This document shows positions 25,630-34,171 of a stretch of 64,000 nt of DNA, piece by piece; position 1 is the first letter of the stretch; every line of letters begins with the position of its first letter. The stretch covers positions 372,001 through 436,000 of the forward strand of contig CBDHHN010000001.1 in NCBI GenBank assembly GCA_965263455.1, read 5' to 3'. The notes beneath the pieces are model-generated. The model saw nothing but the letters and a program-made list of their open reading frames with translations, did not search any database and was not told the DNA's origin. This stretch comes from CADEDH01 sp965263455. Its GTDB lineage: Bacteria > Actinomycetota > Acidimicrobiia > Acidimicrobiales > SZUA-35. The position numbers and the translations under genes are program-made.

Positions 25630-27983
25630 TCGTGGAGGGGGGCCTCGCTGATGGCGATGAGGGCGGCGTTCACGATGCTGTCGGTCGAGATGCCGGTCAG
25701 CTCGTGAAGGTCGGCCACCGTGCCCGACTCACCGAACCGGTCGACGCCCAGGGTGTACTGGGCCGTGCCCAGGGCGGAGCCCAACCAGGCCAGGCTGTGG
25801 CTGGCGGCGTCGTGGACGCTGACGACCGGTCGGCGCCGCTCGTCCCGGGGGACCAGACGATGCAGCTGGCTGGGGGCCCGTACGATGGCCCCGGACCGGG
25901 TCGATGCGGCGTACCCGGCCCGCCAGCTGCGGTAGACCCGGTCGGGACTGGTGAGGTGGACCACGGTGACCTGGACACCCTCGTGGTCCAGCTCGGCCGC
26001 CGCCGACAGCGCCTCGGGTGCCAGCACCCCGGTGGTGACCACGGTGACCCCCGGTCGCCCGTCGGGGGGTCCGTCCCGCAGCCGGTAGCCACCGGCCAGT
26101 ACGTGTCGTCGGAGCACGTCCTCGCCGTGGCGCTGGAGTGCCTCGGCGAAGGGGGCCTGATCGACGGGCCGGGTCGACAGCCGGAGGTAGGTGCTGAGCC
26201 CGCCCTCGCGACCCAGATCGTGGAGGGCGTCGCACAGGAGCCAGTCGACCTCGGTGGCATAGGCCGGCTCGGCGTAGTGCAGGCCCGGCAGCTCGGCCCC
26301 CACCGACGGGGTGATGGTCGACTGATGGGCTCCTCCCTCGGGAGCCAGGGTGACCCCCGACGGGGTCCCGGCAACGACGAACCGGGCCCCGTTGTAGAGC
26401 CCGTAGACGAAGGCGTCGAGGCCTCGGAGCACGAAGGGGTCGTACACGGTGCCGACCGGCAGTAGCTGCTCGCCGTGGTGCTCGTGGGCCAGGCCGAGCT
26501 GACCCAGCAACATGAACAGGTTCATCTCGCTGATTCCCAGCTCGATGTGTCGACCGCGGGGCGAGGGAGCCCACCGCAGCAGGCGATCGGCGCCGCCGTG
26601 ATCGTCCCGCTCCTCGTGGGAGTAGACCCCGGCCTTGTTGATCCAGCCGCCGAGGTTGGTCGAGATCGAGACGTCGGGGGAGGTGGTCACGATCCGCTCC
26701 CCCACCCCGTCGACGTCGGCCAGTGAGGCCAGGACGCGGCCGAACGCCTCCTGGCTCGAGGTCGCACCGGCCAGGACCGGCGGACGGGCCCGATCGGGGA
26801 CCGGGGCCTCGGGCCGGGGCACGGGGCGGGGGTTGTTGATGGCCCCGCCCACGGCGGCACACAACCGCCCCTCGGGCGAGTCGGGGTCGAACCGGTCCCA
26901 TTCCCCCTCCTCGGTGAGTCCCAGGGTGTCCCGGACCTCGTCGAGCTGCGCCGGGCTGAGGAGGGCGGCGTGGTTGAGGGGATCACCGGCGATCGGCAGG
27001 CCCCAGCCCTTGACGGTGTAGGCGAAGACCACCGAGGGGCGTTCGAGCTCGGCGTCGCAGCGGGCGAAGGTGTCGAGCAGCACGCTCAGGTCGTGGCCGC
27101 CGAGGTCGGTCACCAGCGGCTTGAGGGCCGCATCGTCGTAGCCGTCGACCAGGCGCACCAGGTCCGGGTCGGCACCGGCGCAGAACTTGGCCCGCAGCTC
27201 GGGACCGTCGAGGGCGAACAGCGACTGGTATGCCTCGTTGCTCATCTCGTCGATCCGCCGCCGGAGGACCTCGCCCCCGGGTCGGGCGAAGGCGGCCGAC
27301 AGCGCCGAGCCGTACTTGGCTTCGGCCACGTGCCAGCCGGCGTCGGCGAAGAAGCGCTTGAGGCGCTCGGCCGCGATGTCGGGGATGACCCGGTCGAGGC
27401 TCTGGCGATTGAGGTCGACGACCATGGTGAACGACCCCAGTCCCTGGGTCACGGGTTCGGCGATGGCCTCCCACACGTTGCCCTCGTCGAGTTCGGCGTC
27501 GCCGACCAGGGCGATGAAGCGGGCCGGGCGCCGCGTCCCGCGGTGATCGTCCAGGAACCGTCGGGTCAGGGCCGAGAAGAGCGGGGCCACCGCCCCCAGG
27601 CCGACCGAGCCGGTCGAGAAGTCGGCCACGTCGGGGTCCTTGGTCCGCGACGGGTAGGCCTGGAGCCCACCCCGCTGCCGAAGGGTGGTGAGGTAGGAGC
27701 GATCGAGCTCGCCGGTCAGGTACTTGATGGCGTGGTAGACGGGCGAGGCGTGGGGTTTGACCGCCACCTTGTCGGCGCCCCCGATGTGGCCGAACCACAG
27801 GGCGGTCATGATCGACACCATGCTGGCGCACGAGGCCTGGTGACCCCCGACCTTGACCTCGGTGTCGTGGCGCCGGTTGGCGGCGTCGATCATCCGGGTC
27901 GCCAGCCACAGCACCCGCCGCTCGATGGCCCGAAGGGCGTCGAGGTCCACGTTCTGCTCCGGTTCCCGGTCCGCGTCTGCCAC
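25626..27983 (-). CDS. Thiamine-diphosphate E1 component, AceE/MdeB-like (transketolase superfamily)
   Basis: A 785-residue single-chain ThDP enzyme resembling the homodimeric pyruvate dehydrogenase E1 (AceE). It is about 100 residues shorter than AceE and nearer in size to the MdeB-type oxo-acid dehydrogenase E1 or transketolase-like proteins. The N-terminal ThDP domain has 'GGHQASCASMVSIMTALWFG' and the ThDP motif beginning GDAELDEGNVWEA and ending near 'VVDLNRQSLDRVIPD'. A pyrimidine-binding domain (about 420-600, 'HIELGISEMNLFMLLGQLGL') and a transketolase C-terminal domain follow. No E2 or E3 gene is adjacent. It would decarboxylate a 2-oxo acid, possibly pyruvate or 2-oxobutyrate. Confidence 0.82.
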   Translation of the reverse strand: MADADREPEQNVDLDALRAIERRVLWLATRMIDAANRRHDTEVKVGGHQASCASMVSIMTALWFGHIGGADKVAVKPHASPVYHAIKYLTGELDRSYLTTLRQRGGLQAYPSRTKDPDVADFSTGSVGLGAVAPLFSALTRRFLDDHRGTRRPARFIALVGDAELDEGNVWEAIAEPVTQGLGSFTMVVDLNRQSLDRVIPDIAAERLKRFFADAGWHVAEAKYGSALSAAFARPGGEVLRRRIDEMSNEAYQSLFALDGPELRAKFCAGADPDLVRLVDGYDDAALKPLVTDLGGHDLSVLLDTFARCDAELERPSVVFAYTVKGWGLPIAGDPLNHAALLSPAQLDEVRDTLGLTEEGEWDRFDPDSPEGRLCAAVGGAINNPRPVPRPEAPVPDRARPPVLAGATSSQEAFGRVLASLADVDGVGERIVTTSPDVSISTNLGGWINKAGVYSHEERDDHGGADRLLRWAPSPRGRHIELGISEMNLFMLLGQLGLAHEHHGEQLLPVGTVYDPFVLRGLDAFVYGLYNGARFVVAGTPSGVTLAPEGGAHQSTITPSVGAELPGLHYAEPAYATEVDWLLCDALHDLGREGGLSTYLRLSTRPVDQAPFAEALQRHGEDVLRRHVLAGGYRLRDGPPDGRPGVTVVTTGVLAPEALSAAAELDHEGVQVTVVHLTSPDRVYRSWRAGYAASTRSGAIVRAPSQLHRLVPRDERRRPVVSVHDAASHSLAWLGSALGTAQYTLGVDRFGESGTVADLHELTGISTDSIVNAALIAISEAPLHD

Positions 27984-28046
27984 CGCGCCGTTCTACCACG
28001 GGTTCCCACCCCGCCTCGGACCACTGCCCGTTAAGCAGACCTAATA

Positions 28047-28062
28047 AGCGGGATTTCCCGCT
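28047..28062. promoter_or_regulatory. Perfect inverted repeat in the regulator promoter
   Basis: AGCGGGA-TT-TCCCGCT is a perfect 7-bp inverted repeat with a 2-bp centre. It abuts a TATGCT -10-like hexamer (28062-28067) that ends six bases before the regulator's ATG, so the transcript is probably leaderless. It is a good candidate operator for autoregulation. It does not resemble the classical DtxR/IdeR iron box. Confidence 0.5.
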
Positions 28063-28073
28063 ATGCTTCGTTC

Positions 28074-28748
28074 ATGCCGTACGAGCCGACCGAGCACCAT
28101 CCGGCCTTCGAGGAGTACACGGAGACCATCTTCGAACTGGAAGAGGACGGCATCGACGTCATCCAGGCCCGCATCGCCGAACGGCTCGAGGTGTCGCGGC
28201 CGGCGGTGTCGGAGATGATCAAGCGGATGGTCTCCGAAGGCCTGGTGAAGGTCGATGACGCCTCCCGGATCGCTCTCACCGGCGACGGCCGTTCGCTGGC
28301 CACCACCATCGTGCGCCGGCACCGCCTGGCCGAGAGGTTCCTGACCGACGTGCTCCAACTGGGGTGGGCCGACGCCCACCAGGAGGCCGGCCGCTGGGAG
28401 CACGTCATCTCGCCCACCGTCGAGGCGGCCATGATCCGCCTGCTCGACGATCCAACCACCTGCCCCCACGGGAACCCCATCCCGGGTAGCGGGTACACCC
28501 GGCCGGAGTCGGCCCGACCCTTGAGCGAACTCTCGGTCGACGAGGAGTTCACCATCGAGCGCATCCCCGAGGAGCTGGAGTTCCAGGCCGGCCAACTGGC
28601 CTACCTGGAAGGCGCCGGCCTGCTCCCCGGCCGGCTGGCCCGAGTGGTGGCCATGGCCCCCGACGGCACGGCCACGGTCTCGGTCGACGGCGCGCCCGTC
28701 GGCATCAGCGGCTTCGCCGCCGACCGCATCATCGTCAGCAGCCCCTGA
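28074..28748 (+). CDS. DtxR/IdeR/MntR-family metal-dependent transcriptional regulator
   Basis: A 224-residue repressor. The winged helix (about 10-75) contains 'IAERLEVSRPAVSEMIKRMV'. A dimerisation and metal-binding domain (75-150) holds 'RRHRLAERF' (His83) and 'RWEHV' (Glu109, His110). A C-terminal SH3-like domain (about 155-222) completes it. Aligned by eye with IdeR, the primary metal ligands Met10 and Cys102 are replaced by Glu14 and Gly106, so the metal specificity is uncertain; an acidic residue at position 14 recalls MntR. No metal transporter is adjacent. It probably represses itself through the inverted repeat at 28047-28062. Confidence 0.88.
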   Translation: MPYEPTEHHPAFEEYTETIFELEEDGIDVIQARIAERLEVSRPAVSEMIKRMVSEGLVKVDDASRIALTGDGRSLATTIVRRHRLAERFLTDVLQLGWADAHQEAGRWEHVISPTVEAAMIRLLDDPTTCPHGNPIPGSGYTRPESARPLSELSVDEEFTIERIPEELEFQAGQLAYLEGAGLLPGRLARVVAMAPDGTATVSVDGAPVGISGFAADRIIVSSP

Positions 28749-28927
28749 CCCGGGGCCGGCCATCCCTTCTGGCCGCGGCGACCTCGCCTAGGGCCGCCGG
28801 GGGCGGCTGACACCGCGTTTCGGTCGCTTCGACGCGCCCGATCTCAGGAACCTAGTCTGTGTTCGGTTACGGTCGGATCGACAACGGCCGCACCGGCCGA
28901 GGACGAACACGGACGAGGGAGTGCCAC

Positions 28928-30166
28928 ATGGTCACCGAGCAGGAACTGGTCGACGAGGTCCGCGCCTGGTTCGACGAGAACTGGGATCCCGACCTCTCGC
29001 TGGTCTCGTGGCGGGAGCGCCTGGTCGATGCCGGCTGGGCCGTTCCCTCCTGGTCCACCGACTGGTACGGGAAGGATCTGCCGGCCTGGGCCGACGGGGT
29101 GGTCCACCGCACCATCCGGGAAGCGGGCGGGGTCACCACCCCGCTGGGCGGCGGGATGGGCCTCGCCGCCCCGACCATGTACGACCACGCCTCGGACGAG
29201 TTGAAGGCCAAGTACCTGCGACCGACGCTCACCGGGGCCATCTCCTGGTGTCAGCTCTTCAGCGAGCCGGTGGCCGGATCCGACCTGGCCGGGCTCAAGA
29301 CCACGGCCGTCCGCGACGGCGACGACTGGATCATCAACGGCCAGAAGGTGTGGAACACCAGCGCCCACCACGCCGACATGGGAATCCTGGTGGCCCGCCA
29401 CGACTGGGATGCGGTCAAGCACGCCGGCCTCACCTACTTCGTGATCGACATGCACCAGGACGAGATCGAGGTGCGGCCGATCGAGCAGATGAACTACTAC
29501 GACTCCTTCAACGAGGTCTTCCTGACCGACGCCCGCGTCCCCCATCAGAACGTGGTGGGCAACGTCGGCGACGGGTGGAAGGTGGCCCGAGGCACCCTGG
29601 CCCACGAACGCCGGTTCAACAGCCGCCGCGGCCGCCCCTACGAGTCCACGGCCAGCGGCCGGGTCGTCGAGGAGGCCAAGGAGGAGGTCGCCGAGTGGGA
29701 GAAGACCTACGTCTGGTACCCCCAGCGCCAGGGTCGGGTCGACCTGCTGACCTCGCAGGCCCAGGCCCGGGGCGCCGCCGCCGATCCCGTGATCCGCCAG
29801 GAGATCATGAAGGCCCACAGCATGCACCAGGCGGCCGCCATCACCGCCGACCGGGCCCGGGTGGCCCGGGAGTTGGGACGCCCTCCGGGCTCCGAGGGCT
29901 CCATCGGCAAGCTCTCGCTGTCGGAGATCGCCCGCCAGTGCAATCACACCCACACCGCCATCGCCGGAGCCCAGGGCATGCTCCGCAACGGCGATGAGGA
30001 GGTCGACGCCACGGTGGCCGAGGTCCTCGTGTCCACCCCGGCCCAGTCCATCGCCGGCGGGACCGACGAGATCCAGCACAACATCCTGGGCGAGAACATC
30101 CTGGGCCTCCCCAAGGAACCGGCCGTGGACCGGGGCGTCCCGTTCCGCGACGTCGGCCGCGGCTGA
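28928..30166 (+). CDS. Acyl-CoA dehydrogenase family protein
   Basis: A 412-residue FAD enzyme that would desaturate an acyl-CoA. The FAD-binding middle domain has 'WCQLFSEPVAGSDLAGLKTT' and 'WIINGQKVWNTSAHHADMG'. The C-terminal helical domain ends with 'GGTDEIQHNILGENILGLPK', as in the long-chain or steroid-type FadE group. The ATG at 28928 follows a GAGGGAG ribosome-binding site; a longer in-frame reading from 28859 lacks one. It precedes an AMACR-type racemase by 13 bp, suggesting branched-chain acyl-CoA or sterol side-chain breakdown. Confidence 0.9.
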   Translation: MVTEQELVDEVRAWFDENWDPDLSLVSWRERLVDAGWAVPSWSTDWYGKDLPAWADGVVHRTIREAGGVTTPLGGGMGLAAPTMYDHASDELKAKYLRPTLTGAISWCQLFSEPVAGSDLAGLKTTAVRDGDDWIINGQKVWNTSAHHADMGILVARHDWDAVKHAGLTYFVIDMHQDEIEVRPIEQMNYYDSFNEVFLTDARVPHQNVVGNVGDGWKVARGTLAHERRFNSRRGRPYESTASGRVVEEAKEEVAEWEKTYVWYPQRQGRVDLLTSQAQARGAAADPVIRQEIMKAHSMHQAAAITADRARVARELGRPPGSEGSIGKLSLSEIARQCNHTHTAIAGAQGMLRNGDEEVDATVAEVLVSTPAQSIAGGTDEIQHNILGENILGLPKEPAVDRGVPFRDVGRG

Positions 30167-30179
30167 GTCGGAGTTCACC

Positions 30180-31316
30180 GTGACCACCGGGCCACTGGCC
30201 GGACGCACCGTCATCGAACTGGCCGGCCTCGGCCCGGCCCCGTTCTGCGGGATGCTGCTGGCCGACATGGGGGCTCGCGTCATTCGGGTCGACCGGCCGG
30301 GGGCCGAAGCGCGGCCCGACGTGGCCGGGCGGGGCAAGACCTCGATCGCCGTCAACCTGAAGCACCCTGACGGGGTGGCCACCGTGCTCGATCTCTGCGC
30401 CAAGGCCGACGCCCTCATCGAGGGCTTCCGGCCCGGCGTGACCGAGCGGCTGGGCATCGGCCCCGAGCCATGCCGGGCGGCCAACCCCAAGTTGGTCTAC
30501 GGCCGGATGACGGGGTGGGGCCAGGACGGCCCTCTGGCCCAGGCCGCCGGCCACGACATCAACTACATCGCCCTGACCGGGGCCCTGCACGCCATTGGGC
30601 CCACCGGGGGCAAGCCGGTCCCGCCCATCAACCTCATCGGTGACTTCGGCGGCGGGGGCATGCTGTTGGCCTTCGGGGTGCTGTGCGCCCTGCTCGAGGC
30701 CGAGGCCTCGGGCCAGGGCCAGGTGGTCGACGCCGCCATGGTCGACGGCACCAACGCCCTGCTGGCCATGTGCTTCACCCAGCAGGCCCAGGGTCGGTTC
30801 AACGAGGACCCGGGCGCCGGACCGCTGAGCGGGGCCGCCCACTACTACGACACCTACGAGACCAGCGACGGCCGGTGGGTGGCGCTCGGCTCCATCGAGC
30901 CCCAGTTCTACGCCGCCCTGCTCGACGCCCTGGACCTGGCCGATGACCCCGACTTCGCCCACCAACGGGATCCGGAGCGGTGGCCGGAGTTGACCGAGCG
31001 GCTGGCCGCCGTGTTCCGGACGCGGACCCGGGACGAGTGGTGCGAGCGCATGGAGGGAACCGACATCTGCTTCGCCCCCGTCCTCAGCCTCAGCGAGGCT
31101 CCCGACCACCCCCACAACGTGGCCCGGTCGGCCCACCTGACCCGTGACGGCATGGTCCAGCCCGCACCGGCCCCCCGCTTCGACCGGACCCCGGGGGCCG
31201 TGGACGGTCCAGCTCCCGCTCCGGGGGCCGACACCACGGCCGTGCTGGCCGGGATCGGCTACGACCAGGCCCGCATCGACCGACTCGTGGCCGACGGCGC
31301 CGTCCACCAGGCCTGA
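30180..31316 (+). CDS. Alpha-methylacyl-CoA racemase (AMACR, CaiB/BaiF family)
   Basis: A 378-residue racemase that interconverts (R)- and (S)-2-methylacyl-CoA so that branched chains can enter beta-oxidation. The catalytic residues known from the mycobacterial enzyme (His126, Asp156, Glu241) are present at 125 ('QAAGHDINYIALTG'), 155 ('NLIGDFGGGG') and 240 ('LGSIE'), each shifted by one. The GTG start at 30180 lies 13 bp after the acyl-CoA dehydrogenase stop. The paired genes support a side-chain or methyl-branched fatty-acid pathway. Confidence 0.9.
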   Translation: MTTGPLAGRTVIELAGLGPAPFCGMLLADMGARVIRVDRPGAEARPDVAGRGKTSIAVNLKHPDGVATVLDLCAKADALIEGFRPGVTERLGIGPEPCRAANPKLVYGRMTGWGQDGPLAQAAGHDINYIALTGALHAIGPTGGKPVPPINLIGDFGGGGMLLAFGVLCALLEAEASGQGQVVDAAMVDGTNALLAMCFTQQAQGRFNEDPGAGPLSGAAHYYDTYETSDGRWVALGSIEPQFYAALLDALDLADDPDFAHQRDPERWPELTERLAAVFRTRTRDEWCERMEGTDICFAPVLSLSEAPDHPHNVARSAHLTRDGMVQPAPAPRFDRTPGAVDGPAPAPGADTTAVLAGIGYDQARIDRLVADGAVHQA

Positions 31317-31381
31317 TCACGCCGAGCCCGTCGGGCCGTCACCTGCCGCGGGCGGCGCCGGGGGCGACCGGCGTCGATCAG
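31313..31381. terminator. Bulged long-stem hairpin after the AMACR gene
   Basis: The 12-nt arm 31313-31324 (beginning CTGATC, which contains the stop codon) pairs with 31369-31381 with a single bulged base. The 44-nt loop is itself GC-rich. It lies in the 79-bp gap between two convergent genes. Confidence 0.45.
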
Positions 31382-31395
31382 CCGTCCGCCGCCGG

Positions 31396-32244
31396 TCAGA
31401 GGATGTAGCGGTCGCCTGTGGCCCGGACCGTGATGTCGCCGATCGACACGCCCCACGGTTGGTCCATGGCGTACAGCACCTGCTCGACCAGGTCCTCGGG
31501 AGCGAGCCGGGCGTTGCCCGGCGACGCCGGGTCCAGGTCGACCCCGTCGCCGCCCTCGGCCAGGGCGGCCATGACACCGAAGTACTCGGCCGCGTTCTGG
31601 CCCAGGATGCCGACCACGGCCTCGCGGTTGATGACGCCCGACCCCAGCCCGGTGCCCGGCACCCCGGTGGGGCGGACCGTGGTCACCTTGACCCGGCCCT
31701 GGGTCTCGACCCGGAACGATTCCGACAGCACGTTCACCGCGGCCTTGGTGGCGCCGTACACGGCGGCGCCGACCACCGGGAAATTGCCGTAGATCGACGA
31801 GAGGTTGACGACGTGACCCCGCCCCTGGCCGACCATGACGTCGTGGGCCGCGATCATGCCGTTGAGCACACCCTTGATGTTGACGTCGATGCAGCGGGAC
31901 CAGGCCTCGGCGGCCGCCTCGTGGTCGGCGAAGAAGGCCAGCGGCATCACGCCGGCGTTGTTGACCACGATGTCGAGGGCCCCGAAGCCGTCGACGGCTT
32001 GGCCCACCACGGCCTTCATGGCGGCCAGGTCGGTCACGTCGACCGCGGCGGCCGACGCCCGTCCGCCGGCGCCCTCGATCTCGGCCACGGTCGAGGCCGC
32101 GGCGTCGCCGTCCAGGTCCGTGGCGACCACGGCGGCCCCCCGGGCGGCGGCACCGAGCGAGATGAGGCGACCGAATCCACCACCGGCGCCGGTGACCAGA
32201 ACCACGCGGTCCTGGAGGTGGGAGTGGGCTGGTTGGTCGGTCAT
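31396..32244 (-). CDS. SDR family NAD(P)-dependent oxidoreductase
   Basis: A 282-residue classical short-chain dehydrogenase. It has the cofactor motif TGAGGGFG (about 19-26), NNAG ('DIVVNNAGVMPLAF'), catalytic Ser in 'VVNLSSIYGNFPVVGAAVYG' and the YxxxK pair (YGATK). An Asp after the second beta strand ('VVATDLDGD') favours NAD over NADP. It probably oxidises a hydroxyl of a lipid or aromatic intermediate. A PPOX-type gene lies 3 bp upstream on the same strand. Confidence 0.88.
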   Translation of the reverse strand: MTDQPAHSHLQDRVVLVTGAGGGFGRLISLGAAARGAAVVATDLDGDAAASTVAEIEGAGGRASAAAVDVTDLAAMKAVVGQAVDGFGALDIVVNNAGVMPLAFFADHEAAAEAWSRCIDVNIKGVLNGMIAAHDVMVGQGRGHVVNLSSIYGNFPVVGAAVYGATKAAVNVLSESFRVETQGRVKVTTVRPTGVPGTGLGSGVINREAVVGILGQNAAEYFGVMAALAEGGDGVDLDPASPGNARLAPEDLVEQVLYAMDQPWGVSIGDITVRATGDRYIL

Positions 32245-32247
32245 GGC

Positions 32248-32745
32248 TCAGTCCTCGAACAGTTCGGGAGGGAAGCCGCCCTTGCTGAGCGGGCTCCAGC
32301 GGGTGGGCCGGATCAGGATCATGCACTTACCCTGGTCGGCCATGGCCTGACGGTACTCGTCCCAGTCCGGATGCTCGCCGCTGATGCAGCGGTAGTACTC
32401 GACGAAGGCGTCGGCCGCCTCGGGCATGTCGAGCACCTCGGCCTCGCCGTCGATCTGGACCCAGGCGGCGTTGAACCTGTCGCCCATGACGGCCACCGAC
32501 ACCTGCGGGTTGCGGCGGGCGTTGCGGGCCTTGACCCGCATGGGGTAGGTCGACACCGCCAGCAGGCCGTCGGCCGTCATGCCGCCGGTGACCAGGCTCA
32601 TCTGGGGGCGGCCGTCGGCCCGGGTGGTGGCCAGGACCCACTGGTGGCGGCCGGCCAGGTGCTCGGCCAGGGCCTGGGCGTCGAGATTCACGTCGGCCGC
32701 CTTGTGGGCCGCTCGGGGATCGTCCTTGGACAGCTTCTTGACCAC
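32248..32745 (-). CDS. PPOX class F420-dependent (pyridoxamine 5'-phosphate oxidase-like) protein
   Basis: A 165-residue split-barrel flavin/F420-binding protein. 'HQWVLATTRADGRPQMSLVT' and 'STYPMRVKARNARRNPQVSV' are typical of actinobacterial F420-binding members. It starts with GTG after a GGAG-like site and is followed 3 bp later by the SDR gene, so the two are co-expressed. Members reduce biliverdin, aflatoxin-like compounds or remain uncharacterised. Confidence 0.82.
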   Translation of the reverse strand: MVKKLSKDDPRAAHKAADVNLDAQALAEHLAGRHQWVLATTRADGRPQMSLVTGGMTADGLLAVSTYPMRVKARNARRNPQVSVAVMGDRFNAAWVQIDGEAEVLDMPEAADAFVEYYRCISGEHPDWDEYRQAMADQGKCMILIRPTRWSPLSKGGFPPELFED

Positions 32746-32843
32746 GGTGGAGACTCCGTTCAGCGGGGGGGGACGGCGGCCATTGTAAACAGAACAGCGG
32801 TTCGACTTCCTCCCTGATCGGGGCCGACGACTACGGTTCGGTC

Positions 32844-34094
32844 ATGAGCGTCGAGCAACGGTTCCAGGACGTCGACCGGGGCGAGCGGGACCCCGATCGC
32901 TACCGGTTCGATCCATCGACCATCGTCCACCGGACACCCGGCCACCCGATCCGCGAGGGCCTGGAGGTCATGAGCCTGGCCTTCAACGCCGATCCCGACG
33001 AGCACTACCGGTGGCTCCACGCCAACGCCCCCGTCTACTGGGACGACATCACCGGGCTCTGGGCCGTGGCCGGTCATGCCGAGGTGAGCAGGGTCGAGGT
33101 CGACTGGGAGACCTTCTGCTCCGCCCTCGGCTCCCGGCCCGAGAGTTCCGTGCCGTCGATGATCAACGCCGACCCGCCCGACCACACCCGGCGCCGACGC
33201 ATCGTCAGCTCGGGCTTCACCCCCCGCCGGGTCCAGGCCCACGAGACCTTCCTCCGGTCCACCGTCACCGAACTCATCGACGCCGTCGTCGACGAAGGCT
33301 CGTGTGACTTCGTGACCGACATCGCCAAGCCCATCCCCCTCCGCATGATCGCCGCTCTGATGGGGCTCCCGGCGGCCGATGAGGACAAGCTCCTGCACTG
33401 GTCGGACCTGTTCGCCACCGGCGGGGCCGACATCAGGGCCCAGGTCGAGCAGGCCGTGATCGAGTGGGCCGAGTACATCGTCGGCCATCTCAAGACCCGG
33501 ACCGACCCCGAGGCCGAGGACCTGCTGAGCCTGCTGGTCCACACCGAGGGCGATCCGCTGTCAATCGAGGACCTCATCTACGAGACCATGCTCATCCTGG
33601 TCGGTGGCGACGAGACCACCCGCCACGTGATGGCCGGAGGGCTCGAAGCCCTCCTCCACCACCCCGAGCAGTGGGCCCGACTTCAAGCGGATCGGACGCT
33701 GCTGCCCGGAGCCATCGACGAGATGCTGCGGTGGGTGTCCCCGGTCCGAAACATGAACCGCACGGCCACGGTCGACACCGAACTGGGCGGCCAACCGATC
33801 CTGGCCGGAGACCGGGTCCTGCTGCTCTATCAGGCCGCCAACCGCGACCCCCGGGTCTTCGACGATCCGTACCGGTTCGACATCACCCGCGACGCCGCCC
33901 GCCACGTGGCCTTCGGGGCCAATGGGCGCCACTACTGCCTGGGGGCCCAGCTGGCCAAGCTCGAACTCCGCATCCTGTTCGAGGAGGTGCTCGATCGCCT
34001 GCCCACCCTGGCGCTGGCCGAGCCCGACCTCTGGCAGCCGGAGCGGGCCGGGAACTTCGTGCTCGGCATCGACCACCTGCCCGTCGTCTGGTGA
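32844..34094 (+). CDS. Cytochrome P450 (CYP125/CYP142-like)
   Basis: A 416-residue soluble bacterial P450. The heme loop is 'FGANGRHYCLGAQLAKLEL', with the axial Cys about 65 residues from the C-terminus. The I-helix oxygen-activating motif is 'LVGGDETTRHVMAGGL', and the K-helix ExxR lies in 'AIDEMLRWVSPVRN'. The overall pattern recalls actinobacterial steroid side-chain hydroxylases, but the substrate is inferred only from similarity and neighbours. It requires a ferredoxin and reductase, which are not encoded next to it. Confidence 0.88.
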   Translation: MSVEQRFQDVDRGERDPDRYRFDPSTIVHRTPGHPIREGLEVMSLAFNADPDEHYRWLHANAPVYWDDITGLWAVAGHAEVSRVEVDWETFCSALGSRPESSVPSMINADPPDHTRRRRIVSSGFTPRRVQAHETFLRSTVTELIDAVVDEGSCDFVTDIAKPIPLRMIAALMGLPAADEDKLLHWSDLFATGGADIRAQVEQAVIEWAEYIVGHLKTRTDPEAEDLLSLLVHTEGDPLSIEDLIYETMLILVGGDETTRHVMAGGLEALLHHPEQWARLQADRTLLPGAIDEMLRWVSPVRNMNRTATVDTELGGQPILAGDRVLLLYQAANRDPRVFDDPYRFDITRDAARHVAFGANGRHYCLGAQLAKLELRILFEEVLDRLPTLALAEPDLWQPERAGNFVLGIDHLPVVW

Positions 34095-34171
34095 AGCGAC
34101 GCTGAGTCCGGCCCGGACCCGATCCGGGGCGCGCAGGCGCGACGCCGGTCCGGCCCGCTAGCTTTGCCGAC

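Noticed and set aside
28031..28049. A classical DtxR/IdeR iron box upstream of the regulator
   Set aside because: TTAAGCAGACCTAATAAGC matches the 19-bp consensus at only about nine positions, so I kept only the separate perfect palindrome.
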